NCBI GenBank assembly: GCA_024516155.1
Contig: JAJJXM010000063.1
Location: forward strand, 1-64,000
Origin: Pyronema omphalodes
Taxonomy: Eukaryota > Ascomycota > Pezizomycetes > Pezizales > Pyronemataceae
DNA length: 64,000 bases
Direction: 5' to 3'
Shown here in pieces: positions 39,604-50,721 of this stretch. The notes beneath the pieces are model-generated. The model was given only the letters and a program-made list of their open reading frames with translations, did not search any database and was not told where the DNA came from. Position 1 is the first letter of the stretch. Every line of letters begins with the position of its first letter. The position numbers were made by a program, and so were the translations under genes.

Positions 39604-42600
39604 CTATCCCCTTCTGCGAGGCTTCTCTAGCCGGGAGTGTGCCCAGGTCGAGGTAGCAACCTTGGTTGCAGAGATAAAAGTGGAAAGAGCCTTGGTGCCG
39701 GAGGGGGTGTCCAGAATGGTGTTTAGGTTGATCCGGGAGTGTTGTCTGAGTTTGAGGTCCTTCCTGAGTGTGGAGCGAGCGGCCTGGAATTCGGGGCAGC
39801 TCAGGAGGAGGTGTCGAGGCGTCTGCGGTGGGTGGATTGGGCAGCTGCAGCTGCGGGAGGGGTATGCGTCGGATGGAGGGTGGGCCAAGCAGTTGAGGAA
39901 GTACCCGTGGCCGGTGCGAAGACCCAGGATTGCAGTTGATATCCAGCGGGGGTTTTCGGTGTACGCAGTGTCCATTGTGCGGCGGTGTGTGGCGGTGTAC
40001 GTGCGCGGTCGGGGGGAAGAGGTGAACCAGGTGGTCCAGTCTTCGGTGTACCTCTCACGAGCGCGGCGGCGCAGCCAAGTGAGGGATATCGGTATTCGTC
40101 GGCGTGGCGGTACTGTTGTCGCCTGTCTGGCCAGTTCGTCGGCGGCTTCGTTTCCGGGGACATTAGTGTGTCCTGGGACCCAGTGGATGGTAATTGAGGT
40201 ACCGTAAGCGTGAAGGTCGTAAGCGGTGTTGTGGATGGCCCAGGCGAGCTCCTGGCCGGGGCCTCGACGGAGGTGAGAGGCTCGATGTATCGCGGCCTGA
40301 TTGTCGGTAAAAACGTGGATGTGTTTGTCGTATAGGTCGTTGCGTCGAATGTGTGTCAGGCATGTCCGGAGTCCTTCGTGGATGGCCATAACTTCCGCGT
40401 CGAAGACTTCCGTTCTATCGCCCATGGGCACTATGGAGTCGACAGATCGTGGCAGCCCGTGTGGGATGGTGTATCCTGCGCCTGTTATGCCGTCAAGTTG
40501 AGAGCCGTCCGTGTACAGTAGGATAGTATCCGATCGTTGGCGAAGGGCGTGGAGGAGGAGGAGGTGGTCGTCGGCAGCGTCAGCCTTCGGGGAGGAGGAG
40601 ATGTCGATCGTTAATGTAGGGGCGAGGTCGTCGTCGGGGATGTTTTGGGAGGTGTCCTCGATTTCGGCGTTTGGTTGGACCCACGGGGAGAGGGTGCTGA
40701 TGACGTGCAGGAGGCGGGACGGGGCTTGCCCTGGGACGTGCCACGGGTGGTCGTACTCGGTGTCCGGGTTGATGGAGGCATCATTGATACTCGGGGCGGG
40801 AAACGAGACGGGGCAGCGTGTGATGATAGGGTGCGAAGCGGGTAAGGTGAGGGTGCGCAGGGCGTATTTCCGCTGGCGGTTGTCAAGACGTATTGTGACG
40901 GGAGGGAGTGCGGATTCATTGTGGAGGGCCAGGATCGGAGTAGAGGTGAAGGCGTTGAGAATCCTGCGGAGGGCGGTGTTCTGTTGATTCTGGAGGGTGC
41001 GGGCAAGGTCTTTTTGTTGGTTCCACCATATCTCTGCGCCGTAGTCTGCTCTCGACTGGACACACGCCTGGTAGATTAGTCTTGTGGCAGCGGGGGACAG
41101 ACCTGTTTCGTACCGTGCTAACCTACACAGTGCGTTCAGAGTTCTTTGCGCGGCGGTTACTCGTCTAGCTACATGTTTTCTAAAGTTAAGTTTCCTATCT
41201 AAATACAGGCCTATCCACCGCACCACATCCTTCTCTCCTCCTTGTGTTCCCGGTGTGATAACTGTACCGTTTGGTAACTTAACTTTTTCCTCCTCAGTGA
41301 TGCTATCGGTGCGTGCCCAGTGGAAATGCAGGAGCTCTGACTTGGCATCGTCAAATGCAACGGCGTTTGCGTCGGCCCACCGAAGGGCTGTTGTCGTGAT
41401 GTTCTCAAGTGCGCGGGCGTTCGCTTTTCTGGTGCGTCCCTGGACGACGATCGCTACGTCGTCAATGTAGCTAGGTGTCCAGGCGTAAGGGTGTGTCTTC
41501 GCTAGTTCGTCGAATAATGGGCGGAGGTATAATAAGAAAAGTATGGGGGATGCAGGGGAACCTTGTGGGATGCCTGTTTGCACTGGGCGTTGCGTGTCAG
41601 TTCGCCCATCGAACGCCAGAGCGATCGTGCGATCTGCGAGGAAAGACTGGCACCACGATACTACTGGTCTCGGGCACCCGAGTTGTCGTAATGTTTGTTG
41701 GAGGCGGTCAGCAGAGACGTTGTCGAACGCTCCACGAACATCGAGGAAGAGGGCAGAGGTTAGCATTCCGTGAGATTTCCCAATCTCGACGTCGTGCACC
41801 AGCGCCATCGCCGCGTCAATTGCTGATCTCTGCGGGCGTCCACCTATTTGGTCCCTATGTAGTAAGTCGTGAGAGTCTGCCATCGTGCCTAGGCGAGTGG
41901 CCATTAGTTTTTCGAGGGTCTTCCCAAGGCAGTTTAGGAGCGCAATTGGGCGGTATCCCTTTGGATTGCTGTAATCCGGCTTGTTGGGTTTGGCGATAAT
42001 CACTGTGGTGGCCTGGCGCCAGCATCGCGGATGGTAGCCTACCGTCCCTAATGTGGCGTAGAGGTTGTTCATGTGTTCGGGGATGGTGAGGTATGCTTGG
42101 CGTAGGCAGGCGAATGTGAGCCCGTCGGGTCCGGGCGCCTTCTTCGGCGAGGAGGAGAATATCGCTGTTTCTACCTCTGTCGGTGTAAAGGTTGTCCACT
42201 GCAACTCGCGGCGCGGGGGGAGGATGGACGGAGGCGGTGGTGGCGGCGGCGGGGGAAACAACTTTTGGAAGGCCTCTACCTTTGCGTCGAAGGAGCTGCA
42301 GATTGTTTCTTGGCCGTTTATCATTGCGCGGAGGTTTGGTGTTAGCTGAGCACGCCGAGGGTTGGTGTACCTAAACGCCTGCCACACATCGGGTCCTTCG
42401 GCTTGGGAAAGGTATTCCTTCCACTTTGCATCTTTCGCCGTTCGGATGGTCCTGTGGTATTCATTTCGGTGTTGTTTGTAGTTTAGGTGGGATCTATCGT
42501 CACGTTTGCGTTTCCACTTACGTCTTGCTTTGGTCATCTTTTTCCTTGCCTCGGTGACTTCTGTGGTCCACCATCTCTTCGATTGTGGGGTCACTTGTAG

Positions 42601-43525
42601 TACGGGGGTGGATGTAGTCGCGGCATTAAGGATGGCATCACGTATTGACTCCGCCCACGCATCGAGGTTGTCTGTGGTAGGGTGGTTGCGGTATTGTGTC
42701 CATGATGGTGTGAGGGCGAAGCACGAGGCACGGAGGGTTTCGGCGAAGAGCTCCCAATCCGTCTTTTTCCAGTTCAGTCGGTTTGTTGGGGGGGTTGTTT
42801 CAGCGTCTGGGTGGGTTGTGTGCACTTCGAAACGTATGACTTCATGGTCAGATCCCGTAGCGTTGTCGTCGTCAATTGCCCAGTTGATTGTTTCCTCTGC
42901 CATGTGGGGCGATGCTAGGGTCAGGTCGAGGACGGAAGAACTGCGGCCTTGGTTGTAGTAGTGGGTGGGAATGTCAGGGACGGACACGAGGGTCCAGTCT
43001 CGTTGTTCGATGAGGTCAACTATTTCGGTGGCGCGGGTGGGGGAACGTGTGGAGGAGTTCCACAGGGCATGGTGAGCGTTGAGGTCACCTGTGATGATGC
43101 ACCTGCGGGGGAGGGGGAGGGGGGGTGAGGGCTCTCGGGATGGTATAAATATTGCTTTCGGGGTGTTTTTCGTTGTATATATTAAAAAGAAAGAAAGAAG
43201 GAATTAAGTCGGTGCCTACCTCAAGGACCTGGAGGTCAGGATCCGCGCATATATCGGTGCGCTGAGAAACCCTGAGGTATGTGTTTGTCCTGGTCACGTA
43301 GGCGGCTGTTCTGTTGGTGGTTCTATCTCCACGCGGTGGCAAGACCAGTGTGAAAGATGGGTGTGTGGTGGCGTATGTTATGTCGGTTATGTGGATTTCT
43401 TGTATTAGGATTATGTCGGCTGTGTTGTGTGCGCTATTCAGCAGCGCATCGAGTGCTGTTCGTTGTCGGTTCACGTTGTGGGAGACGATCCGTATGGTTG
43501 CTGCCAGTCTGTTGTAGCTAGACAT
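39604..43525 (-). pseudogene. LN-5 ORF2 with a single homopolymer frameshift
   Basis: ATG 43525 to TAG 39604-39606. A G-run of seven at 43119-43125 (six in LN-4) shifts the frame between the first 130 or so residues and the rest of the endonuclease. The remaining 1,127 codons from residue about 175 are open and keep GDLNAHH-downstream endonuclease motifs, SDHE, the RT YIDD, RNase H YTDGS and the Cys/His C-terminus. One base separates this from an open ORF2, so an assembly or sequencing error in the G-run is a real alternative to a true mutation. Confidence 0.85.
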
Positions 43526-45227
43526 GGGCGTTCATCTCAGTGTCTCTGTCGGCGGGGTTGGGTGGGGCGGCGGCGGGGTTTTGTGACGCTGTCCAGGCTT
43601 CTTTGAATATGCGGATGCGTACGGGGCATTGCTTGCTGAAGCCTGGGTGGTCGAGGTCGGGGAGGTTGGCGTCCGCGCAGTTTTTGCAATGGTATCTAGT
43701 GTGTTCACAGCTCTTACCTTTGCTTTGGGGGCAGTCGTTGCAGGCGTGGTCGTCTGTGGGGTGGTTCTGGCCGCAGATTCCGCAGGTGGGGCCTTGCGGT
43801 CCAGTGCAGTTGGTGTAGTGGTGGCCAAAGAGCAAGCAGCGCCGACACTGGTCGGTCCGTCGGGCAGAGTGGTACTCGGTGACTCTTCGGGGCTCGAAGA
43901 GTACCATGACTCGTTTGCGCTTCAGGAGTGCGAGCTCTTCGGCGGTACGTACCGCAATAACCACACTGGATGCTTCCTTGCCCACACGTTTCTCCGCGGT
44001 CGTCATATATCGGGGGGGTTGCGCCAGGGTGACATGTCCGTTGCTGCGTTCGATCTCCTCTTGGAGGAGGCGCATTCCGTCGGGGGAGTCGGGGTATTGG
44101 CTCGTGGGGATTCCGTGGACTGCGAGCTTATACCACCGCTCGTTCAGGCGGGGTGCGGCGATGGAGGTGTTGACTTGTTGCGTCGCTGTGTGAATGGTCC
44201 CTAGGTTCTTGGTCAGCTCGGATTCAGTGGTGCCGTCTGTCATGGTCACGATGAGGTTTCCTGATGAGGCTTGTCTGATCGTGGCGACAGCCATGTGGGG
44301 CGGCGCCTGTGCCTGGGTGAGTGCAGCGTTGATCGCCCTTCCCAGTTGGGCTTTGGTATTGACGTCGATTTCCGCAGGGTTGGGGCAGGGCAGGTTGATT
44401 TCCTGGGGGCGGGTGCGTTGGCGTCGGGGGTGCGGTTTTACGGGGGGGTTGCTTTTGGGGGCGTGGGCGGGGAAGGAGAGGTCAGCGACGGTTGTGCCGG
44501 AGGTCCACGGCTGGTGGGTGGTCGTGGGGGGGTTGTGGCGGCGAGTAGTGGTGGAGGTCGGTATGGCGATGTTGTGGTGGCGAAGGGCGTTTTCCAGGAG
44601 TCGGCATCGTTCTTTCCAGTATTGGAGGTCGTCGGGGGGTGAGTTGGCGGTGGTCGATTGTTCGGGGTGGGGTTGACTTTGGGGCTGTGTCGGAGGGGGC
44701 GGGCTGGGTTTTGTGATTTTGTCGAGTCTTTTGTTGATGGTGGCGATGGAATGGACAATAGGGCGGAGCGCGTCGTTGGTGTTTTTCGAAATCATAGCGG
44801 CGATGGCTGAGAGGAGGTTGTTGTCGGGCTGAGGCTGGGGGTTGGGGTTGACATCGGAAGCAGTTATTGCGTGCTGGCTATCATTGAGGTTTAGGTCGGA
44901 GTCGGATTCGGAGTCGGTGTCGGGGCAACTGTCAGTGTCCATGGCGGTCGGCATTGTTTCGACGGGGGTCCCATCGAGGTTCACGTGGGTGTTTGTTTTC
45001 GGTCGGGTGACATTTTTGCGGAGGAGGTCGAGGTCACGTCTAGAGGCGGATTTTTTGTTGGGGGGTTTGGTGACTTTTGCGGAGACGGTCGTTAATTTCT
45101 TAGAGGTCGCGATGGCGGAGGAGCCCGCGTGCGGGGCGTTGATCTGGGAAAGCTCGTCGGGGCTAAAAATATTCTCGGGTACCTGCATACGCGAGGGCGT
45201 GGCGGGGATGGGTGCGTTAGCGTCCAT
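43518..45227 (-). CDS. LN-5 ORF1: LINE gag-like zinc-knuckle protein (569 aa)
   Basis: The intact reference for this family. ATG 45227 (MDANAPIPAT) to TAG 43518-43520. Residues 1-290 are Pro/Ser/Thr-rich and probably disordered, with a short helical stretch (DLQYWKERCRLLENAL). About 290-455 is a globular core (AQLGRAINAAL, WYKLAVHGIP, VVIAVRTAEE) that resembles the RRM-like core of LINE ORF1 proteins. 461-534 is Cys/His-rich: CRRCLLFGHHYTNC (CX2CX4HX4C), then CGICGQNH and two more clusters. It should coat LINE RNA. The last 8 nt overlap the ORF2 start, suggesting ORF2 is reached by termination-reinitiation. Confidence 0.9.
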   Translation of the reverse strand: MDANAPIPATPSRMQVPENIFSPDELSQINAPHAGSSAIATSKKLTTVSAKVTKPPNKKSASRRDLDLLRKNVTRPKTNTHVNLDGTPVETMPTAMDTDSCPDTDSESDSDLNLNDSQHAITASDVNPNPQPQPDNNLLSAIAAMISKNTNDALRPIVHSIATINKRLDKITKPSPPPPTQPQSQPHPEQSTTANSPPDDLQYWKERCRLLENALRHHNIAIPTSTTTRRHNPPTTTHQPWTSGTTVADLSFPAHAPKSNPPVKPHPRRQRTRPQEINLPCPNPAEIDVNTKAQLGRAINAALTQAQAPPHMAVATIRQASSGNLIVTMTDGTTESELTKNLGTIHTATQQVNTSIAAPRLNERWYKLAVHGIPTSQYPDSPDGMRLLQEEIERSNGHVTLAQPPRYMTTAEKRVGKEASSVVIAVRTAEELALLKRKRVMVLFEPRRVTEYHSARRTDQCRRCLLFGHHYTNCTGPQGPTCGICGQNHPTDDHACNDCPQSKGKSCEHTRYHCKNCADANLPDLDHPGFSKQCPVRIRIFKEAWTASQNPAAAPPNPADRDTEMNAHV

Positions 45228-45679
45228 CGCTTAACCGGTGGTGAGGTAAGCGATGGCGAAGAGTCACGTGAGGAGGCTCTTGCTAAGCGAGCACGAAAAT
45301 TTCTCGCGAGGAAAGGGGTCCGGAGGGGGGAAAATTTGGGGGATCACCACAACCAGTGCTGCTGGTGGGGGGGGGATTTGGGGGGGGGGGGGGATTTCGG
45401 TATGCCGAAACCGAAAATAAGGTCGGTTTGATGATTGGGGGGCGGGTGGTGGAGCGGCGTTGATGAAAGTGCCCGGAATCCGGCCCGGAGGTCCCAGAAT
45501 CGCGTTTTTCCGCTGAATCTCAACGGTAAACGGTAGCTGGGTTCCGAAAATCGAGATTCGGGGTAATTCCGAGGTAAGAAATCGATTGCCGATTCGAAAA
45601 TCCGGGAAATTGTTGTTGTCGTCGCAAATGCAGGGGGGGGTCAGCGGTTGCTGTGTGGTGTCCGTTGTGGCGTGTAGTT
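45228..45679 (-). other. LN-5 5' UTR and 5' junction
   Basis: 45228-45660 is the LINE leader. 45661-45679 are nineteen bases of unknown source before the target duplicate GCCACACATCGGG. No gene is seen. Confidence 0.75.
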
Positions 45680-45692
45680 GCCACACATCGGG

Positions 45693-46823
45693 TCCTTCGG
45701 CTTGGGAAAGATATTCCTTCCACTTTGCATCTTTCGCCGTTCGAATGGTCCTGTGGTATTCGTTTCGGTGTTGTTTGTAGTTTAGGTGGGATCTATCGTC
45801 ACGTTTGCGTTTCCACTTACGTCTTGCTTTGGTCATCTTTTTCCTTGCCTCGGTGACTTCTGCGGTCCACCATCTTTTCGATTGTGGGGTCACTTGTAGT
45901 ACGGGGGTGGACGTAGTCGCGGCATTAAGGATGGCATCACGTATTGACTCCGCCCACGCATCGAGGTTGTCTGTGGTAGGGTGGTTGCGGTATTGTGTCC
46001 ATGATGGTGTGAGGGCTAAGCACGAGGCACGGAGGGTTTCGGCGAAGAGCTCCCAATCCGTCTTTTTCCAGTTCAGTCGGTTTGTTGGGGGGGTTGTTTC
46101 AGCGTCTGGGTGGGTTGTGTGCACTTCGAAACGTATGACTTCATGGTCAGATCCCGTAGCGTTGTCGTCGTCAATTGCCCAGTTGATTGTTTCCTCTGCC
46201 ATGTGGGGCGATGCTAGGGTCAGGTCGAGGACGGAAGAACTGCGGCCTTGGTTGTAGTAGTAGGTGGGAATGTCAGGGACGGACACGAGGGTCCAGTCTC
46301 GTTGTTCGATGAGGTCAACTATTTCGGTGGCGCGGGTGGGGGAACGTGTGGAGGAGTTCCGCAGGGCATGGTGAGCGTTGAGGTCACCTGTGATGATGCA
46401 CCTGCGGGGGAGGGAGAGGGGGGTGAGGGCTCTCGGGATGGTATAAATATTGCTTTCGGGGTGTTTTTCGTTGTACATATTAAGAAGAAAGAAAGAAGGA
46501 ATTAAGTCGGTGCCTACCTCAAGGACCTGGAGGTCAGGATCCGCGCATATATCGGTGCGCTGAGAAACCCTGAGGTATGGGTTTGTCCTGGTCACATAGG
46601 CGGCTGTTCTGTTGGTGGTTCTATCCCCACGCGGTGGCAAGACCAGTGTGAACGATGGGTGTGTGGTGGCGTATGTTATGTCGGTAATGTGAATTTCTTG
46701 TATTAGGATTATGTCGGCTGTGTTGTGTGCGCTATTCAGCAGCGCATCGAGTGCTGTTCGTTGTCGGTTCACGTTGTGGGAGACGATCCGTATGGTTGCT
46801 GCCAGTCTGTTGTAGCTAGACAT
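45693..46823 (-). pseudogene. LN-2 ORF2, endonuclease fragment
   Basis: Minus-strand ORF2 from ATG 46823 through HNVN, QE, GDLNAHH (in phase; the G-run is short enough here), SDHE and the basic linker (KARRKWKRKRDD) to the LN-5 insertion at 45692. Just upstream, HL-A5 has inserted at the ORF1/ORF2 boundary. This was a healthy endonuclease domain before LN-5 landed in it. Confidence 0.85.
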
Positions 46824-46837
46824 GGGCGTTCATCTCA

Positions 46838-49002
46838 TTTATTTATTTATTTATTTATTAACTCATACACGCATCCAACCGTAAGGTTATGGCGGAATCT
46901 ACAGTAAATACAAAATTAAGAAACCCGGGTGTTAGGCCAGGCTCTCACTGTGTATGCCCCAGAGCTTGTCGTTAGGGTGTGGGGTTGTAGACCCCCAAAT
47001 CTCGTTGTGCTTTTGGTCGTCAAGCGTCGTCTGTTCCAGGAGCCCTGTACGCTTAGAGGCCACCTCGCCGGGTCGTTCCCCCATTTCCTCCACCCTTCCC
47101 CTCCCATTTTTAACCATTTTTCCGCCTTTATTTCCCCCACAAAGCAAAAACAAAACCAAAGCAAAGTTAAACAGCCGCCGGGCCCCCTACGCCCCCACTC
47201 TCCTCCCCTCTCTCAACTCCTCCGCCGGTGTCTCCTGCCTCTTTGCCTTTTGAAACACCCGGGCCCGCCCTGCCCCTCTTCGCCTCCCCTCTCTCCCCTT
47301 CTCCCTCCTTCTTCCTCAGCCTTCTCGCTGCCCCGCCTCGCCTCTCTCCCCTTCTTGTCGGTGGTGTTGTAAGTCCAAGATTGCCATTCCCAAGCACAAT
47401 CTGGACGTTGTTGCCTCCGCTCTTGACGACTTCTGCCCAAGTCTTCTTTGCGGAGGGGGTTGTCTGTCTGGGTTCGTGGGTATTCTTTCGCCTCCCACCA
47501 TTCTTCGTTGTAGGGGTCTTGCTGGGTGTCGCTGCCGTGGGTCTCGTCTCCTGCGCTTTCATCTTCTTCTTCTGCGTAGCCTTCGCCTCCACAGTCTTCC
47601 ATCCGTTCGTCTCAGCAGGGGCAGTGCTTGGGGCGTCGGGTAGAGGTGTGTCCTGAGCAGATGAATTGTCAGGGTGAGGTTCCGGTGTCGCATCGGTTGA
47701 CGTGATCGCGAGGAGAGGTAGGGGGGACATAGGCTTGAGGGCATCAAGCTTGTCCTGGCCGGCGGTAGTCGCATGTTTCGAGTGCATCAGGCTTCGCACC
47801 GGTGATGCAGCTCTCGGTTTGTGGTTGACCGGTGCTCTGGTCGTTGGTGAGGTGGGTTCGGTGTTCTGGTCACTTCCCCTTCGCTTTCTCTTGCCAGGAG
47901 GGTTGCGGACAGCGTCCAGGACATCCTGAATGTCATGTTGGACAACGGACAGTTGCATAGTCATCTCTTCCATCGCTGAGGAAGAGGCCGTGAGGTTCGG
48001 TGAGGGGGGCGCCGAAATGACTTGTTGCTGTTCGTCGATTTTCTTCGTCAGGGCGTCCACAGCAGCCTTGAGAGCTGCTGTTTCTGCCTGTGTAGAGTCG
48101 TATGCTGTGCGCAGCGTCGCGTTTTCGCAGAGCAGATCGTTGAATTTCGTCATCATGACGTCGAATCTGCCGTGTATCGCATCGTTGTTGTTGCGTATGG
48201 ATTCCTCGAGTGTATTGAAGCGCCTCTGTGTGTCCCGGTGGATCTGTTGTATCCCCAGGAAGCTGGCGCCAGTGAGTTCGGCTTGGTTGTCATGGAACAG
48301 CTGATCCAGGGCGGAATAGTTGTCGTCAGCTGCGACTGCCTCATTAATCGCAGATACACACAAGCGACGGTAGTGACTGAACCGGCTGTGTTCAGTTGTC
48401 GCCTGTTGCTGCTGTGTTGAGGGCGAGGGAACTGGTGATCCCGCCGGGACCACGGTCTGGGAGGCCTTCCCAGTGAAGTTTCCGTCAACTTGTTTGGCTT
48501 TTCCATCTCTTCCATCAGAGGCAGTCTTAGGTCTATGACGGTACATCTTGGCCATGTACGCTTCTATCAACTGTTCATTCGTCTGTTGCTGCTGGGTTGA
48601 AGCTGAAGGAGCTGGTGATCTTGCCAAGACCACGCTCTGGAAGGGTTTTCCAGCGAAGTTTCCATCAACTTCATCAACTTTTCCATCTCTTCCATCGAAA
48701 GTAGGATTGGATCCATCATGAGGAGGGTCGGCTAGAACGTTATACGCGTTTTCGGACCGTTTCGATCGTTGGGCGTTGTTCTGTCGTTGTTTTGGCGACA
48801 TTTCGTGAGGTGGGGTAAGCCAAAACTCGTGAAAACTCTGATTCTGCGACAAAAGTCAACAAAAACGACGTAGAATTCCCTGAAAATTCAGAGAATAACG
48901 TAACAGAGTGCTGCGAATCCGAATCCGATGAGAAAACCGGGGGTTTCGGTGCTCGTTGTTGAGAATGCAGGGGGGGGGGGGGGTCGCCGTTGCCGTGTGG
49001 TG
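46838..49002 (-). mobile_element. HL-A5: half-LINE with type 2 tail in LN-2 at the ORF1/ORF2 boundary
   Basis: (TTTA)n at 46838, 5' consensus ending 49002. The 14-bp duplicates GGGCGTTCATCTCA lie at 46824-46837 and 49014-49027, with eleven extra bases (49003-49013) at the 5' junction. The ORF is 47167-48801. It is longer than other HL-A copies because of an internal coding duplication. Its tail is of the B type (AACC-TTAC-GGTT, then AATA repeats). Confidence 0.9.
47167..48801 (-). CDS. HL-A5 ORF: coiled-coil, ORF1-like protein with duplicated N-terminal segment (544 aa)
   Basis: ATG 48801 (MSPKQRQ) to TAA. It is sixty residues longer than the 484-aa standard: the segment DGRDGK...VDGNF.GK...GSP.PS.STQQQQ occurs twice (around 48600-48690 and 48410-48520), separated by TNEQLIEAYMAKMYRHRPKTAS-type sequence, all in frame. 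The coiled coil, KRKRR and TWAEVV are present, and the C-terminus is B-like (GVERGEESGGVGGPAAV). The two halves of the repeat have already diverged, so the duplication is not new. Function inferred as for the other HL proteins. Confidence 0.8.
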   Translation of the reverse strand: MSPKQRQNNAQRSKRSENAYNVLADPPHDGSNPTFDGRDGKVDEVDGNFAGKPFQSVVLARSPAPSASTQQQQTNEQLIEAYMAKMYRHRPKTASDGRDGKAKQVDGNFTGKASQTVVPAGSPVPSPSTQQQQATTEHSRFSHYRRLCVSAINEAVAADDNYSALDQLFHDNQAELTGASFLGIQQIHRDTQRRFNTLEESIRNNNDAIHGRFDVMMTKFNDLLCENATLRTAYDSTQAETAALKAAVDALTKKIDEQQQVISAPPSPNLTASSSAMEEMTMQLSVVQHDIQDVLDAVRNPPGKRKRRGSDQNTEPTSPTTRAPVNHKPRAASPVRSLMHSKHATTAGQDKLDALKPMSPLPLLAITSTDATPEPHPDNSSAQDTPLPDAPSTAPAETNGWKTVEAKATQKKKMKAQETRPTAATPSKTPTTKNGGRRKNTHEPRQTTPSAKKTWAEVVKSGGNNVQIVLGNGNLGLTTPPTRRGERRGGAARRLRKKEGEGERGEAKRGRAGPGVSKGKEAGDTGGGVERGEESGGVGGPAAV

Positions 49003-49013
49003 TTTTTTGCACC

Positions 49014-50721
49014 GGGCGTTCATCTCAGTGTCTCTGTCGGCTGGGTTGGGTGGGGCGGCGGCGGGGTTTTGTGACGCTGTCCAGGCTTCTTTGAATATGC
49101 GGATGCGTACGGGGCATTGCTTGCTGAAGCCTGGGTGGTCGAGGTCAGGGAGGTTGGCGTCCGCGCAGTTTTTGCAATGGTATCTAGTGTGCTCACAACT
49201 CTTACCTTTGCTTTGGGGGCAGTCGTTGCAGGCGTGGTCGTCCGTGGGGTGGTTCTGGCCGCAGATGCCGCAGGTGGGGCCTTGCGGTCCAGTGCAGTTG
49301 GTGTAGTGGTGGCCAAAGAGCAAGCAGCGCCGACACTGGTCGGTCCGTCGGGCAGAGTGGTACTCGGTGACTCTTCGGGGCTCGAAGAGTACCATGACTC
49401 GTTTGCGCTTCAGGAGTGCGAGCTCTTCGGCGGTAGGTACCGCAATAACCACACTGGACGCTTCCTTGCCCACACGTTTCTCCGCGGTCGTCATATATCG
49501 GGGGGGTTGCGCCAGGGTGACAGGTCCGTTGCTGCGTTCGATCTCCTCCTGGAGGAGGGGCATTCCGTCGGGGGAGTCGGGGTATTGGCTCATGGGGATT
49601 CCATGAACTGCGAGCTTATACCACCGCTCGTTCAGGCGGGGTGCGGCGATGGAGGTGTTGACCTGTCGCGTCGCTGTGTGTATGGTCCCTAGGTTCTCGG
49701 TCAGCTCGGATTCAGTGGTGCCGTCTGTCATGGTCACGATGAGGTTTCGTCATGTGGCTTGTCTGATCGTGGCGACAGCCATGTGAGGCGGCGCCTGTGT
49801 CTGGGTGAGTGCAGCGTTGATCGCCCTTCCCAGTTGGGCTTTGGTATTGACGTCGATTTCCGCAGGGTGTGGGAAGGGCATGATGACGGACTGGGGGCGG
49901 GTGCGTTGGCGTCGGGGGTGCGGTTTTGCGGGGGGGTTGCTTTTGGGGGCCTGGGCGGGGGAGAAGAGGTCAGCGACGGTTGTGCCGGAGGTCCACGGCT
50001 GGTGAGTGGTCGTGGGGGGGTTGTGGCGGCGAGTAGTGGTGGAGGTCGGTATGGCGATGTTGTGGTGGCGAAGGGCGTTTTCCAGGAGTCGGCATCGTTC
50101 TTTCCAGTATTGGAGGTCGTCGGGGGGTGAGTTGGCGGTGGTCGTTTGTTCGGGGTGGGGTTGACGTTGGGGCTGTGTCGGAGGGGGCGGGCTGGGTTTT
50201 GTGATTTTGTCGAGTCTTTTGTTGATGGTGTCGATGGAATGGACAATAGGTCGGAGCGCGTCGTTGGTGTTTTTCGAAATCATAGTGGCGATGGCTGAGA
50301 GGAGGTTGTTGTCGGGCTGAGGCTGGGGGTAGTCGTCGTCGTCGCCGAGTTCGATGTCGGAATCGGCGGGTGGAGGCAGGGAGGGGACAGCTTCGAGGTC
50401 AGAGGGGGCGATGCGTTTCTTTTCTTCAACGGCGCGGCGGAGGACTTCAATGCCGGCGACGCTCTTCGCGTATGGGGCACTGGCGCGTTTGTTGATTCTG
50501 GAGGTCGTCGTTTGTTTGCTGCGAGAGGGGGCAATGGTGGAGGATGTACCGGCGTGAGGGGCATCTGCGCGAGAGAGGGGGTCGGTTGACATGCCGGTGT
50601 TGGGGTCAATGGTGATGATGCGGTGGTTTGGGGTTGTCGGAACTGGGGTGGAAGGGCTGCAGGTGTCAACGGGTACCTGCATAAGCGAGGAGGTTGGCGG
50701 GAGGGACGGATTAGCGTCCAG
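49014..50721 (-). pseudogene. LN-2 ORF1: divergent N-terminus, one nonsense codon
   Basis: Homologous to LN-5 ORF1 from about 50330 down (QPQPDNNLLSAI onward), but the first 130 or so residues are different in sequence (for example ADAPHAGTSSTIAPS), marking another subfamily. The codon at the usual start position reads CTG (50721-50719) and not ATG; the next in-frame ATG is at the MQVPVD segment. An in-frame TGA replaces Ser near 49748. The Cys-rich domain is intact. HL-A5 interrupts the last few codons. Confidence 0.82.

Larger units (their letters stand above)
33733..40800 (-). repeat. Tandem duplication, two units of about 3,534 bp
   Basis: Unit 1 is 33733-37266 and unit 2 is 37267-40800; matching landmarks (CAGCGTGTGATG at 33747 and 37281; tail start at 35327 and 38861) are 3,534 bases apart. 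Each unit contains RT sequence of LN-2, then the tail, 3' UTR and ORF2 C-terminal part of LN-5. The units are almost identical. This is best explained by unequal crossing-over between LN-2 and the LN-5 inserted in it, not by two insertions at one site. Confidence 0.82.
38861..45660 (-). mobile_element. LN-5: full-length LINE inserted in LN-2
   Basis: The tail starts at 38861 and the 5' consensus ends at 45660. The 13-bp duplicates GCCACACATCGGG lie at 38848-38860 and 45680-45692, with nineteen extra bases (45661-45679) at the 5' junction. ORF1 is fully open. ORF2 is open except for one extra G in a homopolymer. It is the copy closest to intact without removing anything. Its 3' UTR carries the 126-base deletion. 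Confidence 0.92.
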
